The translations under genes and the position numbers were made by a program. Shown one piece after another: positions 1 to 13,587 of a stretch of 64,000 nt of DNA (positions are counted from its first letter, which is position 1; each line of letters begins with the position of its first letter). The stretch is taken from the NCBI GenBank assembly GCA_002105175.1, contig MCGE01000006.1:372001-436000 (forward strand), in the 5' to 3' direction. The notes under the pieces are model-generated. The model was not told the DNA's origin and did not search any database. It saw only the letters and a program-made list of their open reading frames with translations. Origin of the DNA: Absidia repens (Eukaryota; Mucoromycota; Mucoromycetes; Mucorales; Cunninghamellaceae).

Positions 1-1314
<1,314 letters not shown>

Positions 1315-1672
1315 TTTTTTAATATAGATATCTCTTTAGTTTAGTATATTCAATTCATTTTCCCTTCCTTATCTCCAATAAAAATCATATTTTTATGTGA
1401 ATAAATATTCTGATGCTCCGCTGAATCTTGGGGAAAATTCGATTTGCTGCCTGTCAAGGAGGAGGGGGGTTGAAGCGTGGTGGTTATTCCTTTGGAATTA
1501 CCACTAGGTTAGCCTCATAGTAGAAAGAGTGCCATGGATTCGTCATTAGTATTAGTTCAAATTCGTGTTAGCTTGTTCTAGTTTGTATCTATATCTGAAT
1601 AAAATATGTTTTGTCGCTTTTTACCATTAGCCTCCCTGTCATACGTATACATAATTTGCTTTGTTGAATGCG

Positions 1673-1704
<32 letters not shown>

Positions 1705-2700
1705 GGGTGTGGAAACTGGCGTGATGTGCATGTGAGAAGGAAACAGGCTCGATACTAAAACAACTTCGTACACTACCTCATTCCTACTGCATATATTTGT
1801 GTATAGAAAAAAAACCAGGTATGTGCTTGTTTGTAAAAACAGTCAATACAGAATATTTTGCCGTTTTCCCCATCTATATTTTTTAGAGTTATCTATTTTA
1901 AAGACGTACCACCAAGTCCTTCATTTTTATTAATTCAAGTCATTCAAACGGTCAACAAGTAATATGATAGTGAAGGTGAAAAGGAACAAAGCTATTGTAA
2001 GAGGTTGGTGTCTTCTGCTTCCATACATAAAAAAGAAAGGGTCATAGGGATTTGAAGTTGGTCCGTTTTAGCTGAAAAATTGAGGAATTTGCAACAACAA
2101 GACGTTTGTCAAAAAGGCAAAGAAAAAAAGTGTGTTAACGCGGGTAAACGAAACGACTCCTAGCGCTGTTCGCTGAGTACGACCATTTATAGATATGTAA
2201 TCCTGTATTTGCACACATACATACACACACATATCCATTTTTTTTTCTACACAAGCAAGCACTATAAAGTGTAAACCAACCTATTCCATAAGGAAAACTA
2301 AACGTATGGGAGCGATGTAAAAGTCAAAAAACGAAGGCACATTTTATTCGGATGTAGATATAAACTTTGACAACTAAACTAAACTGGTTCAATAATAATA
2401 TTACGGATGCATATTAAATGTGAGGTAATTCGGTGGGGGTGGAATGTGTTATAGACGGGGGTACCTTGCCGTATAATAAACATGACGTAAAGTAAGCTAA
2501 TTCTATTATAGTGGATAGGCTATCCTATTATACAGCGAAGGGGATTAACTAAACTATGGCGAATTGCTCCAATTTTAAATGGTGGCGCAGACTGTCATGA
2601 GAAGAGAGACACAAAGTTGATGATGTTGTATGATGTCGACTGTTGTAAAAGAAAAGTGAAGCCAAAAAAAAAAAAAGGAGGTTCCTAATTCTCGTAAGAG
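1315..2700. other. Intergenic, A/T homopolymers and degenerate repeat pieces
   Basis: No convincing gene on either strand. The stretch holds A-runs of about 24 (inside the last ABC intron, at 1081) and about 31 bases (1673-1703). It also holds degenerate pieces resembling the dispersed repeat seen elsewhere: 1480-1640 in plus orientation, with GAATAAAATATG, and 2200-2480 in minus orientation, with the CACACA/poly-T block followed by a TAGATATAAACTTTGACAAC-like core. Confidence 0.4.
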
Positions 2701-2709
2701 ATCAAAAAA

Positions 2710-3450
2710 ATTCAAATCCCGTTCACGTGAAGTGATTTATTTACTCTCATCTTAAAATATATATATATTTTTTTTGCGCTCTCTTTTTCTCATTTTCATT
2801 TTTTCTTCACCATTCAACTTCTTTGGGTTTGTGTTGGACTTAGATTAGGGTCAGGACTAGTTTAGAAGGGTTTTCAGCTCAAGGATTACAACATGCATGG
2901 GAACCCCTTTCATTTTGGAGCTAGGATCTGAAGACACCATTAGTTGGTTTTTTGTTGTCTTCATTAGCTTAGTTTAGTGCTAGTTTGTCCATAATTTGTA
3001 CTTACGTCCAAATAAAATATACCTATTTTTACTTGCTTTAATGAAATATGACCCATTGGTTTCTCTCATGTTTTGCGAATAGATTACTTTTTTAGCAGCA
3101 TCGATTCCGTTTGATTAGTTTTGATCGTCTGTTGTGTTTCAATAATAGATGTCTCCTTTAGCCTTCCTCATGCCACGTAAAACATATTAGCTCCCATTTT
3201 ACTATTATCCTTTTAGATTAGTGTTGATCATCCCTTAAACCTCACGCTAGTCTCCTTCACACTTCCTCCAACAGATCCGTCCATTGCATCCCTTACTACA
3301 ATGAATCATTCGCCTTTTAGTTTTAGAATCTACCGATGTGCTTCAATAAAAAAAGTACTTTTATTAATTATAGTCTGACTCATTAAGTAGGGCACAAAGT
3401 TGCTATCGTAGGTTTTTTATGCGTCCAACTGTATAGCCGTTTTCTAACAC
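2710..3450 (+). repeat. Dispersed repeat family 1, long copy (+)
   Basis: A copy of a repeat of about 0.7 kb that recurs at 40.98-41.65 kb (+) and 44.94-45.66 kb (-). One end carries TTCACGTGAAG, followed by a pyrimidine-rich tract and then a core with TTAGATTAGGGTCAGGACTAG, TTTTCAGCTCAAGGATTACA and a GAATAAAATAT-like block. A second half follows with TTTTAGATTAGTGTTGATCAT and CTTCAATAAA...TTTTATTAA. No coding capacity is apparent. The recurrence is seen directly by eye; borders are approximate. Confidence 0.6.
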
Positions 3451-5180
3451 CAATTCCAATCTAACCATATCACCCCCCAAGTTTAAACAACTGGTCGTCA
3501 GTTTTAGTTACTTGAATATCAAACGCAGCTTCATCCATAGTATACGGATTATATTAATGAGCCCAGAGTGTTCCGTGAAAGTATATGCCATTATGTTGTA
3601 AAGAGGCATTCCCCGCTTTCTGCTTCGTGCTCTGTCCCAATAAATATAGGAAAACTCGTGCGACTGATTGGTAGTTCTAGATTCACTTAATACAAAAGAT
3701 GGCGCTATTCCTGTTCTACCATCTACATTGAATAGACAAGACTACGTTACCGGCGTAGCCTCCGCTAAGTTGAAGAGACTGTGGATATTGAGTTCATTTT
3801 TGTCATTTTATTTTGCGTGTGGTTTAGTAATAATAATAATAATAGTAAAAAAAACAAAAAAAACCTGTATGCTAAGCTTTAGAGTGACAGAGTAATGTTA
3901 ATTTATATCATAAACCACACTACATTGGTCTTCACTCCTGACACCCAGTATAGTAGATCAATTTTTGGAAGTGTAAAAATGTTCGAATCCTCACCGTTTT
4001 TTTTTTTTTTTTTGAAATTGAGAACACTAAAGTGAGATAATATCCAGCGCTATTGCCCCAGGAAAGTTGAGGTTTAATAACGTTCTTGCTGAACTGCAGT
4101 GTTTTTATTTCAGCAGAGGAATATAATTCTGTGTATAGCTGAATATATACTGGGATCCACGGGTAGGATACAAGCGCTTGTGCAAAAGATCTGTTTTATT
4201 TTTTTGAATGTCCGTCAGGGGTCAGTCAACGTACTAATAAGTTGCTCAGCCAGTCTAGATATTGTAACTTTGTATGATAATGAGCATATTTTCATGCACT
4301 GCATCTTATATTTCAAGTCATTTTTTATTTCATCGAAAAGGATGAGGGTATATTGAATACTGTCCTTTTTAAATATGTCAGAAATGATATTCACTATCAT
4401 CACACAAGCCTAAATCCTTGTGGTTTTCTTCTGTATGTAACACCATTCCCAATACCCAAGAAATTACCAGATAAGCTATAAAGGAAAAGAAGCCGGATAC
4501 CGAGTGTGCCTAAGACTTTTATTTTTCCGTTATCATAACCATGTCTACTATATGCATTAGATATGGTTCATTCACTAGATTCATTTAGCATTATGACTAC
4601 TGAACATTCATAAAAGAAAAGTCGGAATTTGCGCAGTTACCAATGCACCATCTCGCCATCAGACAATTCATGATATAAAACCATCAGGCTAACCTATCAA
4701 AAATAATAGTCTAAGCACAATATTTCCTTTACCCCGCGAGATTTTTAAAAAGACGTATGATAGCATGTTGAACATCCATTTTAGGGATGTCATTGGCCAA
4801 AAAAGTAGAGATCCGAGTCAATGGGTAACACTGAAGATTGCAAATGGCTGTGTGAATGGAAATCCTAATGGATGAAATAGATAAATATAATGATGATGCC
4901 AACTAGTTTATGCTTCCTTTTCATTCTTTTTCGTTCTTTGTTTTAAACATGGTGAGATTTCACTAGTTAAAAGCTAAGTGCTGTCATAATCGTTTAACAA
5001 GAAACAAAACTCCCCTTTTGAAAATTAAACTCTCACCGAAAAAGGCAATGGAGGCAAGCCTCGTACCAGGCGAACAAACGGTTTTTTCAATCCCCGCAGG
5101 CTTATTTTAATTTTTGACTTGCAGCGCATCACCTTTTTTTTTCTCTTTCTTCCCTTTACTCCATACTTTTTATTTAATTC
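3451..5180. other. Intergenic, no supported gene
   Basis: Only short open frames without homology that I recognise. A T-run lies at about 3999-4013. The last 150 bases are pyrimidine-rich and serve as the 5' flank of the Kelch gene that starts at 5181. Confidence 0.4.
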
Positions 5181-7383
5181 ATGGTGGGGAAATCACTTTC
5201 CATGATCAATACAGTGGCATTGATTTTTTTATTCTCTACATTAACAGAATGCACGCCTGCTCGTACTTTTCAAGGTAGGCAAATATCCTTTTTTAGGCCT
5301 TTTTTTTTATTGTGTAGTGGAAGACGGATCATTTTTATCTTATTTTCAATTTTCGAATAGGCTGCGGTCTTGCAAGTGACAAGATTTTTTGTTACGGTGG
5401 ATATACAGGGTTTGAACCCAATTCTTTTGTATACACTCCTTCCACGTCAGATTTCTTCGCTATCGATATCGCCAAATTTGATTTTACTGCCATCAATTCC
5501 ACCATAGATTATTGGACCCCTATGCCACAGCCCAATGACTTTCATTTGGAACCAAACGCTGGTGTCATTGTTACATCCATCAGCAACAAAACAAAGCTCT
5601 ATTTGACCGGTGGGTTTGGTGAAAGTAATACTCCTCTGATCAACTCTACTATCATTTATGATCCTTCGACAAATGACTGGACAACGGTACCAAATACATT
5701 GCCTTTTTATGCGTAAGTTCATTGATATAATAAATATACATATATATATGTATATTAATAATAATTGAATCTATGCCTATTTTTACCATACCATAGGAGC
5801 TCTGGTCAAGCGATTGATCTTGGTGATTCCAACTTATTCAGTTGGGGTGGTCAAGTGTAAGCATGAAAAAATGGCACGTACGCTCTTCTTATACTGATTG
5901 ACTGATTTCGGGGTTTTCCCTTTCTACTTGTAGTAACAATACTGGAACGATAGTACCCAATCAGATCAATATCTTGGATTATGCAACTGTGAGCATTTAA
6001 AATACATGGCAATTCTCTATCCAATCCAAATGCAATACTATACTTACTTTTTATTTGATTTTATTTTTTCTTAGTTAAAATGGTCATCCTTTCAGGTTAC
6101 CGGAAATGTCGCTTATGACTATACTGCCACGCTTGCACCTGATGGTCGTATTTACATGATTGGTGGTGCTCAAGGTGCTCCATTGAATGATACTGGATAC
6201 TATACCTCCATGACTGTTGTTAGCTGGTTTGATACGTTGTCAAACTCTTGGGGTTATGATAATGCTACTGGTACAAATGTGGTCCCAAGAAAATACCACA
6301 CTGCTGATCTTAGTAAGTTTGGTGAGGGTACAGTATAGAAAGTTATTAACACGCTGATCATGACTTTTTTTATAACTATTATTAGTCCCCGGTACTTCTA
6401 AAATCCTCATCTATGGTGGTGTCCAAAATACAGAAACAAGTAAGATGGAAGTACTACTTACGAATCCTCAAAGCAATGACTAATATCTTTTACTTTATGT
6501 TACGCTAGCTGTTATGCCAGTCAGTGACTTTTGTTATATATATGATTACAAGGCGAAGGCATACACACCTATTGCTTTCCAATCTAGTGGAGCTGGTCCT
6601 CGCGCTGGTAAGATTTGGCTTTTTTTATTTATTTCTATATATACATATGTAATACTAACATTTTATTGATACCACTATCTTAGGTCATTCCTGTATGTAT
6701 ACATATATTTATTTATATATATCGGTATTGAAAAAAAAGTATAAACGGAGACTAACAAACTCTTCTTTCCCCTTATATATTACTATAGCTGTTTTGTATC
6801 AAACACCATCCACTGCGGAAGTCTATCTATTTATCTTATTTGGCTATGACAGCAATGTTAAACTTCGAAACGATACTTGGGTGATGAACCTTACGGATAC
6901 TAGTCAGCCAGAATGGACCGTTGCCCGCGCAAAAGGAGCATCAGACGACTCAACATCAACCAATGCTTTGTCCACTGGTGCTATTGTTGGTATATCTATC
7001 GGAAGTGCTGTAGCTGGTGTAAGTGTTTGGAAGATTAGTATCGGCATCCTGACTTGTGGATGATACTCACCTTTATGTTATATCGATAGATTGGTCTAGC
7101 GGCATTTGCGGTGGTCTGGTTCTTTAGAAAAAGAAAACAACGACAAGAATTTGAAATTGAACAAGCAGATCCTAGACACCATCAATCAATGGATGGTTAT
7201 GGCCATCACGATATGGGCGAGGTATTATCCACTTCACAACCAGTGACAAGTGTGACTTCTGACTCAAGTTATGCTCACACATCCAAAATTGAAATGGCCG
7301 TTGAGGATGGTTTACGCAGCCCTCCTAGTGACTCAACCAAAGGGCCATTACTGACCCTCACCAAGCCCCATGGCATAGATTAG
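5181..7383 (+). CDS. Kelch-repeat beta-propeller type I membrane protein
   Basis: Predicted 494-residue protein built from ten exons: 5181-5274, 5361-5712, 5797-5856, 5934-5988, 6075-6312, 6386-6439, 6509-6607, 6684-6692, 6789-7018 and 7090-7383; all phases agree. The N-terminus is a signal peptide (MVGKSLSMINTVALIFLFST). The ectodomain has Kelch-type blades, recognised by repeated glycine pairs (CYGGYTG, YLTGGFGE, MIGGAQG, LIYGGVQ) followed by W residues and DP/NDW strands. One transmembrane helix lies at about residues 379-408, split by the last intron, and is followed by a basic stop-transfer (RKRKQRQ) and a cytosolic tail of about 85 residues. Eighth exon is only 9 nt, completing the Kelch motif RAGHSSV. 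Ligand and role unknown; similar proteins are common in fungi as cell-surface Kelch proteins. It stands alone, with no co-oriented partner. Confidence 0.85.
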
Positions 7384-7949
7384 TTCCCTCTCTTCCCCTC
7401 CTGATTTCACAACATACAACTTATTTTTTTTATTGATCCGCTCCTTTATTTTTGTATCACTGCTTCATACCGTTATATTATCATTTCTAGTTTTAGTTGT
7501 ATTTTATCCCTTGATTTACCCATTGCCTTTATCTTTTTTTTAATAAATATACGTAGTGTACATTAATTGCTGCCATGTTTACGTGTTATGTGTGATTCTG
7601 TTTTTTGATGATGATTGGGTTGCTTAGTGAAAGTATGGAATTTAGAGTGTAATGGGATGGAATTATACTTTCGATGAGAAATCAGGCAAAAAAAAGGCGA
7701 ACTGATTTTCCCAATCCGTCTTATTCCTTCGTGAAAAAAAAATAAGCAAGTGGCTCACCCAACATTACGAATAAAGATCAGGTTATCTGGATCATTATTC
7801 ATGTATAGTGTGGCTCACTTATAATGTCAAATTTAGGCATGATCTTAGAAAGTTGATGGTTTTTTAAAAAATGGCCACCCCAGAAAAATAGTGTATAAAC
7901 ATGATAATCCAGACCTTTAAGAACAAAATGTGTACATCAGTTTTTTTTT

Positions 7950-7981
<32 letters not shown>

Positions 7982-8240
7982 AAAGTTATCAGTCTTCAAA
8001 AAAAGAAGACGTTGGCTGGACGGCCTATGATATGAAATGAATCTGATGTACTAAAAAGGAAAATGATATGTGCATTTATTTTGTAAAACACCGCGAAAAC
8101 AGTAAAATATTATACCGAAAACAAGGTAAAAAATTTTACCCCTGGAAACCAGCCCTGTTTTTTGCTCGTTCCTGCCCCGATATCAAGCGTAGTTAGTAGA
8201 TGTAGATTGTAAGACTTGCAAACGAAGATTAGTTTATGTA
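7384..8240. other. Intergenic with a long T/AT tract
   Basis: No supported gene. Contains a T-run of about 27 followed by (TA)n at about 7940-7980, and a CTTCAAAAAAAGAAG short palindrome near 7995. Polyadenylation-type AATAAA for the Kelch gene lies at about 7541. Confidence 0.4.
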
Positions 8241-9080
8241 CCGTCCCTTTTTTTGTTCCGGTACGCACAGACACACACACCCTTTTTTTTTCTGCTTATA
8301 ATAAGCCCATGTTTATACATTTGGTAAGACAACCAAACAATGAGAAAGAATAATGATAGAAACAGACAAGACAAAGTTTATTGAACAGTATTAAATATAA
8401 AGTGTCATCAGATTTTTAAACCCCAGCTACTAGATTACTAGTGCTAAAACGGTGTTGCTTTTTGCCGCCTTTCTCTGCCCAATCCCACCCCTCTATTTCT
8501 CATTTCCACCAATCAATTCTTCCCGTTTTCTCCTTCTTCCAAGTTAGCTCTGAGAATAAAACTGCTAAATTAGAGGAGATTATTACTCCTGCACCCCACC
8601 CCACTGAGGCTCCATCACTCAGAACGATTTATTTCTAAATCATGGAAATATCATTTTTCACTGAAAATGAGCTGAGACCCTATATAACCTACTTCAGTAT
8701 ACCTCTTTTCCACCAATCAATGTGGTGGACGAAGTCTATTTAGTACCCAACCCATTTCTTTTTCACACACACGCACACGTCCCAGTTTTTTTTTTTTTTC
8801 TATGTTCATGCATACCCATTCGATAAAAGAAACAAAGTAAATGTATGACAGATAGACTAATGATAAAAAGAGACAAGCATATTTTATTGTGATGTAGCTA
8901 CAGTAGTTACAAACTATGACAAACTAACATTAAACTAAACTATTGGTGGTTCAGTTGTGCTATAGTGAGGTTAATCTAACGGCGGACCCAAATCACGAAT
9001 CCAAAATGAAAGGGTTTCCCCATGATATTTGTATTGCATTTTTCTAAAATGCCCCTGATTCAAATTCTAATACTAATCCA
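8241..9080 (-). repeat. Dispersed repeat family 1, degenerate minus-strand copies
   Basis: Two successive CACACACA/poly-T blocks (about 8270 and 8765) lead into AAAGAGACAAGCATATTTTA-like sequence. The core TCCAAAATGAAAGGGTTTCC (about 9000) and CCCCTGATTCAAATTCTAAT (about 9051) follow, the same core as at 47.88, 61.52 and 62.64 kb. No coding capacity. Confidence 0.55.
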
Positions 9081-9299
9081 AGATCATCATCATTTCATGA
9101 AAAAAAAAGGAGGGGAAAGAATGAGAAAAAGGGAAACGACATGATAAATAAAAAAACGTATGCGGAGTATAAATATTGCCACCGCCTTCTTTTTTTCTCA
9201 TAATTAGCTGTTGAAGGGAGTTATTTGTGGAATACCCTCTTTTTTTGAAATGAATGCTCCCAGTGCTGAAGTCAATTACTTTTTCATGTAAACCACCCA

Positions 9300-9640
9300 C
9301 TCATTTTATTTGAATAAATTTTAATAATTTTTGTTACTATATGTATATATAATTTTTTTGAATGAGTTTTTTGGGGGGTGGGGCCGAGCAGGGGCGAGGC
9401 GGGGGGGGAGGGGGCTGGTTCAGTGGTAATTATAACAATGACAACCAATACTAAACTAAGAAGGCTAATCTAATAGTGGTCCCAAATTCTGAATGCAAAA
9501 TGAATGGGTTTCCCCATGCATATCGTAATGCCTGAGCTGAAAACCCTTCTAAGCTAGTCCTGCACTAATCCTAGTTGAACATCACCTCATTGAGATCAAT
9601 GAAATGGCGGTGACTTCCGAAAAAAAAAAAAAAACGAAAA
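9300..9640 (-). repeat. Dispersed repeat family 1, second minus-strand copy
   Basis: A further core copy: AAAATGAATGGGTTTCCCCA, then CCTGAGCTGAAAACCCTTCT and AGCTAGTCCTGCACTAATCC. Close to the plus-strand core at 41.1 kb read in reverse. A G-rich stretch (about 9370-9418) precedes it. Borders approximate. Confidence 0.55.
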
Positions 9641-10869
9641 GAAAGGAAGGAGGAAAAAAAAGGCTTTAGAAGACATATTCAAACAGCGATTGAAATCATG
9701 AAAATTTGACATTCTAGTGAGCCATACCATATTGAAAACGTTCTGGACTTCATTGTCGGAGTTGTAATTTGGGCGGATTTTGACAGAAAAAAGCGTGTTG
9801 CCAGGGGTATATTGATCGAAGGGTCCAATTACACCCCTTGTCGTTTTACTAGTGAAAGGGAAGAAAAATGACGCTGTTTCATAGTTGTTCAAGAGAGGAG
9901 GGATTAAAAATAAACTTTAATGGATTTTGACATGTTAGACAATATCTAAGCTGACCGATGATGATGCATATTACTGTGGTATTGTGTGATTTTCATTTTT
10001 TTTTTAAATGTAGTCGGAGAAAATAAAAGAAAAATGTCAAGCCGATTGGAGACCTTGAACGGTTTTAAGTGCGCTCAATGTACTATGATAGCTTTAATAA
10101 GTAAATTTATCATTCTACTTTTTCCTCATCATTGAACAGAGCAAGTCAACAGGCAAAATCAAGATTAGAAAAGAACTTTCTGCACAAGACATATGTTGTC
10201 AAAGTTTATTTTTTCTATATTTGCGAAAACGAAAAAACCGCTTTACAAACAGGAAAAAATGCGTAACATATCCCACAACATTACCCCAGTGGAAGAAAAA
10301 GGTTTGTTAAAGGGTTAAAACCTTTTCGACGAACTGGGTACTACTGAGTTGTTTTTATGAGTGAGACCAAATTGTGGTACTATGTTTAACAAAGAGGGGT
10401 AGCTTTTGATGATATAAATCATTACAAACAATGCCGTCATAACAATATCCTCATCTGCATATATTATTTTCACGCTTTTTGAATCATGGATTCATTGTTT
10501 TGTTTTGCTTTGTCATTCAATGCTAGGCACAATAGCAATCAATTTCTATTATTCTTTTTTTTTCGGGAAATGATATCCAAAATTTTGCTTCCATTTTTTA
10601 AATCCAGAGAAAAAAGATTTTTCCTTTTCTTTCCTTTCTTTCTTCCCCACAATTTTTTTTCTCTATTATATTTTATTCTCTTTTACTTTTACTTTATTCA
10701 CAATGTGGTCAACAACAGCTTTACATACCAATGGTAATATTAGATATATATATTTCAGGACTATATTGTTAAATCACTAATCTTGCCCTTTTTTTATTTT
10801 TTTTTTCCTTCCCCCTATATTTTGCGGGATAAAAAAGACTCCACTCTTGATATCCCAGATACTGAAAAA
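9641..10869. other. Intergenic, pyrimidine-rich near its right end
   Basis: No supported gene. From about 10540 to 10860 the plus strand is strongly T/C-rich (TTTCTTTCC repeats), as is usual before fungal start codons; this is the 5' flank of the gene that begins at 10870. Confidence 0.35.
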
Positions 10870-11800
10870 ATGGCCACAAGAAACAATGCGAATGCTGTAC
10901 TTGACGATAGCTATGATGAAGAAGATGATACAGCTACAACTGCTTCTACAGGCGCAACATTAAGTACAATGATGGATCAAGACTTCACCATGGACACCTC
11001 CCAACCCCTTTGTTTACAAGATACACCTCGACCTACTTCTCGCTCTGCATTTATTACCGCCTTTGAAGCAAGTCTGTTAGACAAAACAAGGGCTACAGCA
11101 GCGTCTTCACCAAGTCGGAATACTTATTTCTTGGATGGTGGGAATAGGTTTATATCGGTAAGGCGCATTTCGGAACACACCACAAAATACATTAGATAAT
11201 GTTGTCTCACCCCGCCCTTTCCTCATTCTCCGCTTGTATTTTTTTTTTTTTTTTTTTTTTTGGTAGCTCCCTTTAGTAGGCAACACGAACACGAAGACTG
11301 CTGCTCATGTATCAAGAATATTCGAAGAATGGCTACAAAACAAACTTTATCATCCACAGGATAGTCAAGAAATGAGAATGATGATGGACAGGCTACCTAT
11401 TTTGGAAGACAGTGTAGATTTACTGGCAGAAGATATTCTCAACAAGTTGAAAACAAGATCATGTGTGCGTGGATTGACAGGTGTGGCCAAAATCATGATC
11501 AAGATCAGGACTGGACATGTTTACTGCTTTGATCAATTGATTCAACAAGAAGAAATCGATAGCAGTGTTGATGGTCAACGGCAATTACCTCATTCGATTA
11601 CTCCTGATATGATGGATTTTTTCCAACAATTCCCATTATTCCTGGACACAACTATTTATCTTGAACCCAAATCAAATTCCCATCTTGGTTCACCTTTAGA
11701 TATGGACGATTCTATCCCTGTTTTACTTAGTATTGAAAATATTAGCACAAACCCCTCTGATCCTTATTATCTATTTGAAAATATCTCGCTTATAGTTTAG
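10870..11800 (+). CDS. Hypothetical protein, two exons
   Basis: I do not recognise this family. Exons 10870-11157 and 11267-11800 give a 273-residue protein; the intron begins GTAAGG and ends after a T-run in GGTAG. The start was chosen as the first ATG after the stop-rich pyrimidine tract; an upstream in-frame ATG at 10783 would add an unlikely aromatic stretch. The N-terminal 90 residues are acidic and Ser/Thr-rich, probably disordered (DDSYDEEDDTATT). The second half is well-folded in appearance: amphipathic helices (ILEDSVDLLAEDILNKLK), a cysteine pair and hydrophobic strands ending in ENISLIV. The flanking CCDC130 gene is convergent, 322 bp away. No signal peptide or membrane segment, so an intracellular role is likely. 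Confidence 0.75.
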
Positions 11801-12122
11801 TCTGTCCCTTGTTTATATATCCATTACTGTTTTCTTTCCCTTCCGTACACCTGACATTTAGTATAGTTTCCCTTTGTCCTTCCCCACTCTTTTAGTTTAT
11901 GTAAATAATTCCATACCAAATCAATAAACATATTTTATTCATCATTCAAAAAAAGAAGTCTCAAATTCAAAGGCGTATGATATAAGCAAATGTGTCAATT
12001 TTTATTGTAGCTGATATGTAATAATTAAAAAAAAAAGTAAATATATACTATATACAAGGCGGGGGGAATGATGGATTGGGTAATATGTATTAAAAACAGT
12101 GGTGAATGAATGTGTATAAATA
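11801..12122. terminator. Convergent 3' intergenic region
   Basis: The 322 bp between two convergent genes. It contains CAATAAACAT at about 11921 for the plus-strand gene, and an A/T-rich block on the other side for the minus-strand gene. Nothing else seen. Confidence 0.4.
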
Positions 12123-12266
12123 TCAAGTAGAATCAGAATCAGTACCAGAGTCAGAATAATTCACCAACCCCAGTCTGGCATCATCTTGACTATGTGGAGT
12201 TTCGTGTTTTATTTTAACCTTCTTTGCAGGTCGAATGGATATTCCCTCTAGTACCCTTGATGATGA

Positions 12267-12298
<32 letters not shown>

Positions 12299-13587
12299 AA
12301 GAACAAGATCGTTTGTTGAATACAGCATGTTGTAAAAATGGATCGGTTTTCAATTTCGTATGCCGAATTGCCCTTTGTCCTAGTGCCATTTTCGGGTCGA
12401 TTACAGATTTACTACCGTTACTGAGGTTGGTGACGTCGGTATCCTTTAATGGTGATATCAACGACTGATGCTCCTTCCTAATTGGTGGTGGGATGTGTTT
12501 GGAGAACAGTGAGGCAGTGGAGGTTGCTAACTTTTGTTGATCCATATCAGAGCGTCCAGATTCTATATGTCCAAAATAAACACAAGAAATGAGCAAAGAA
12601 TGAAACACTACTGTTATATGTTATATGTTCGTTTACCTGAGAAATCCACGAGTTTTGCTTCTCTAAGATCCTTATCTGATTCAGCCAATAGGTCGATGTG
12701 CAATGAATACTTGTCCTTCAACTGGTTCGTTTGCTCCAAGATTTGCCGATTCTTCTTTTTTTCTTCTCTGAATTTGTGTCGCAGATGTTGTGACTGAGTA
12801 TAGGGATCCTTCCATTGATTGCTGTTCAGTTTTTCCAGTCGAGTCAATACGTGTTCATTGGAGAGGCTGACGGCTTTGTCGTGAAGTCCATGTTCGAGTC
12901 GGTAAATGGGATCTTCGGCGAGTTTTTCCTTGATAGCGGGATCCGACAGTTCCATAATATGATCATCCTTGTCTGGCGTCCATGTTTCTACTTTTTGTCG
13001 AGCCCCACTAACAACAACGTAGGCGGTATTCTTGGGGTCGGTGTGTATTTCAATCCAGTGACTACAAAGATGGCATTTCATGCGAAATTGGAGAATAGGT
13101 GTACTGTAGTATTTGCCGATCTGTTTCTTTTCCGCATTGTATCGAACGCCTAGAATAAATATATGAATAGAATGCAATGTTATGGTTGTTGTTATTGTTG
13201 AAGATAGAGTTGATAACAGCTGCATGACGTAGTAAAGTATTTATTTACCTTGGCCAATATGGTTGTCGCAGCCAGTGCACCAAATATTGAAAGGTAGTTC
13301 GAACCTAAACAGAAAGAAAGATTGAGCCCATGGTGTTATGATAGACACAATAATACACAAAGACTTTACCGCACAATCAGGATGCCCTTGTCTAACTTTC
13401 GAGCTCGATCACCTAAAGGATGCTTTCCAACAAACTTATTTGCTGTTCCCTATCAAATCACCATCAATAAATAGAGGAAGGCATGTCAGAATATTCAATT
13501 TATTCTTAATCAGTGGATCAAGAATATTATCCAACTTACTTTATCAGGAGTCCACTCAGGTGGGTAATATTTATTTGTCGGTTGCAT
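12123..13587 (-). CDS. CCDC130/Saf4-type splicing factor (Yju2/CWC16 family)
   Basis: 378-residue nuclear splicing factor of the CWC16 (Saf4/Yju2) family, the CCDC130 branch. Exons on the minus strand: 13540-13587, 13370-13449, 13249-13304, 12637-13149 and 12123-12562, all in phase. It begins MQPTNKYYPPEWTPDK. The conserved family core follows: ARKLDKGILIVRFELPFNIWC, CTGCDNHIGQGVRYNAEKK and FRMKCHLCSHWIEIHTDP, with the two CxxC pairs expected to bind zinc. After it comes a charged helical region (HKFREEKKKNRQILEQ) and a low-complexity tail with a Ser/Thr run and nuclear-type KKVKIK. In the family these proteins join the spliceosome around the catalytic steps. Length matches animal CCDC130 (about 400). 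The first four introns crowd the N-terminal domain. Identification is confident; orthology to CCDC130 rather than CCDC94 rests on the ILxxRFE/IEIHTDP wording. Confidence 0.93.

Noticed and set aside
3668..3895. 75-codon ORF reading LNTKDGAIPVLPSTLNRQDY
   Set aside because: Appears protein-like for about 35 residues, but no ATG start, no continuing exon and no family could be found.
8441..8638. 65-codon plus-strand ORF
   Set aside because: Pro/Ser/His-rich chance frame in a repeat-fragment region; no recognisable domain or splice context.
12235..13153. Plus-strand ORFs opposite the CCDC130 gene
   Set aside because: Antisense shadows of the coding exons with no independent features.
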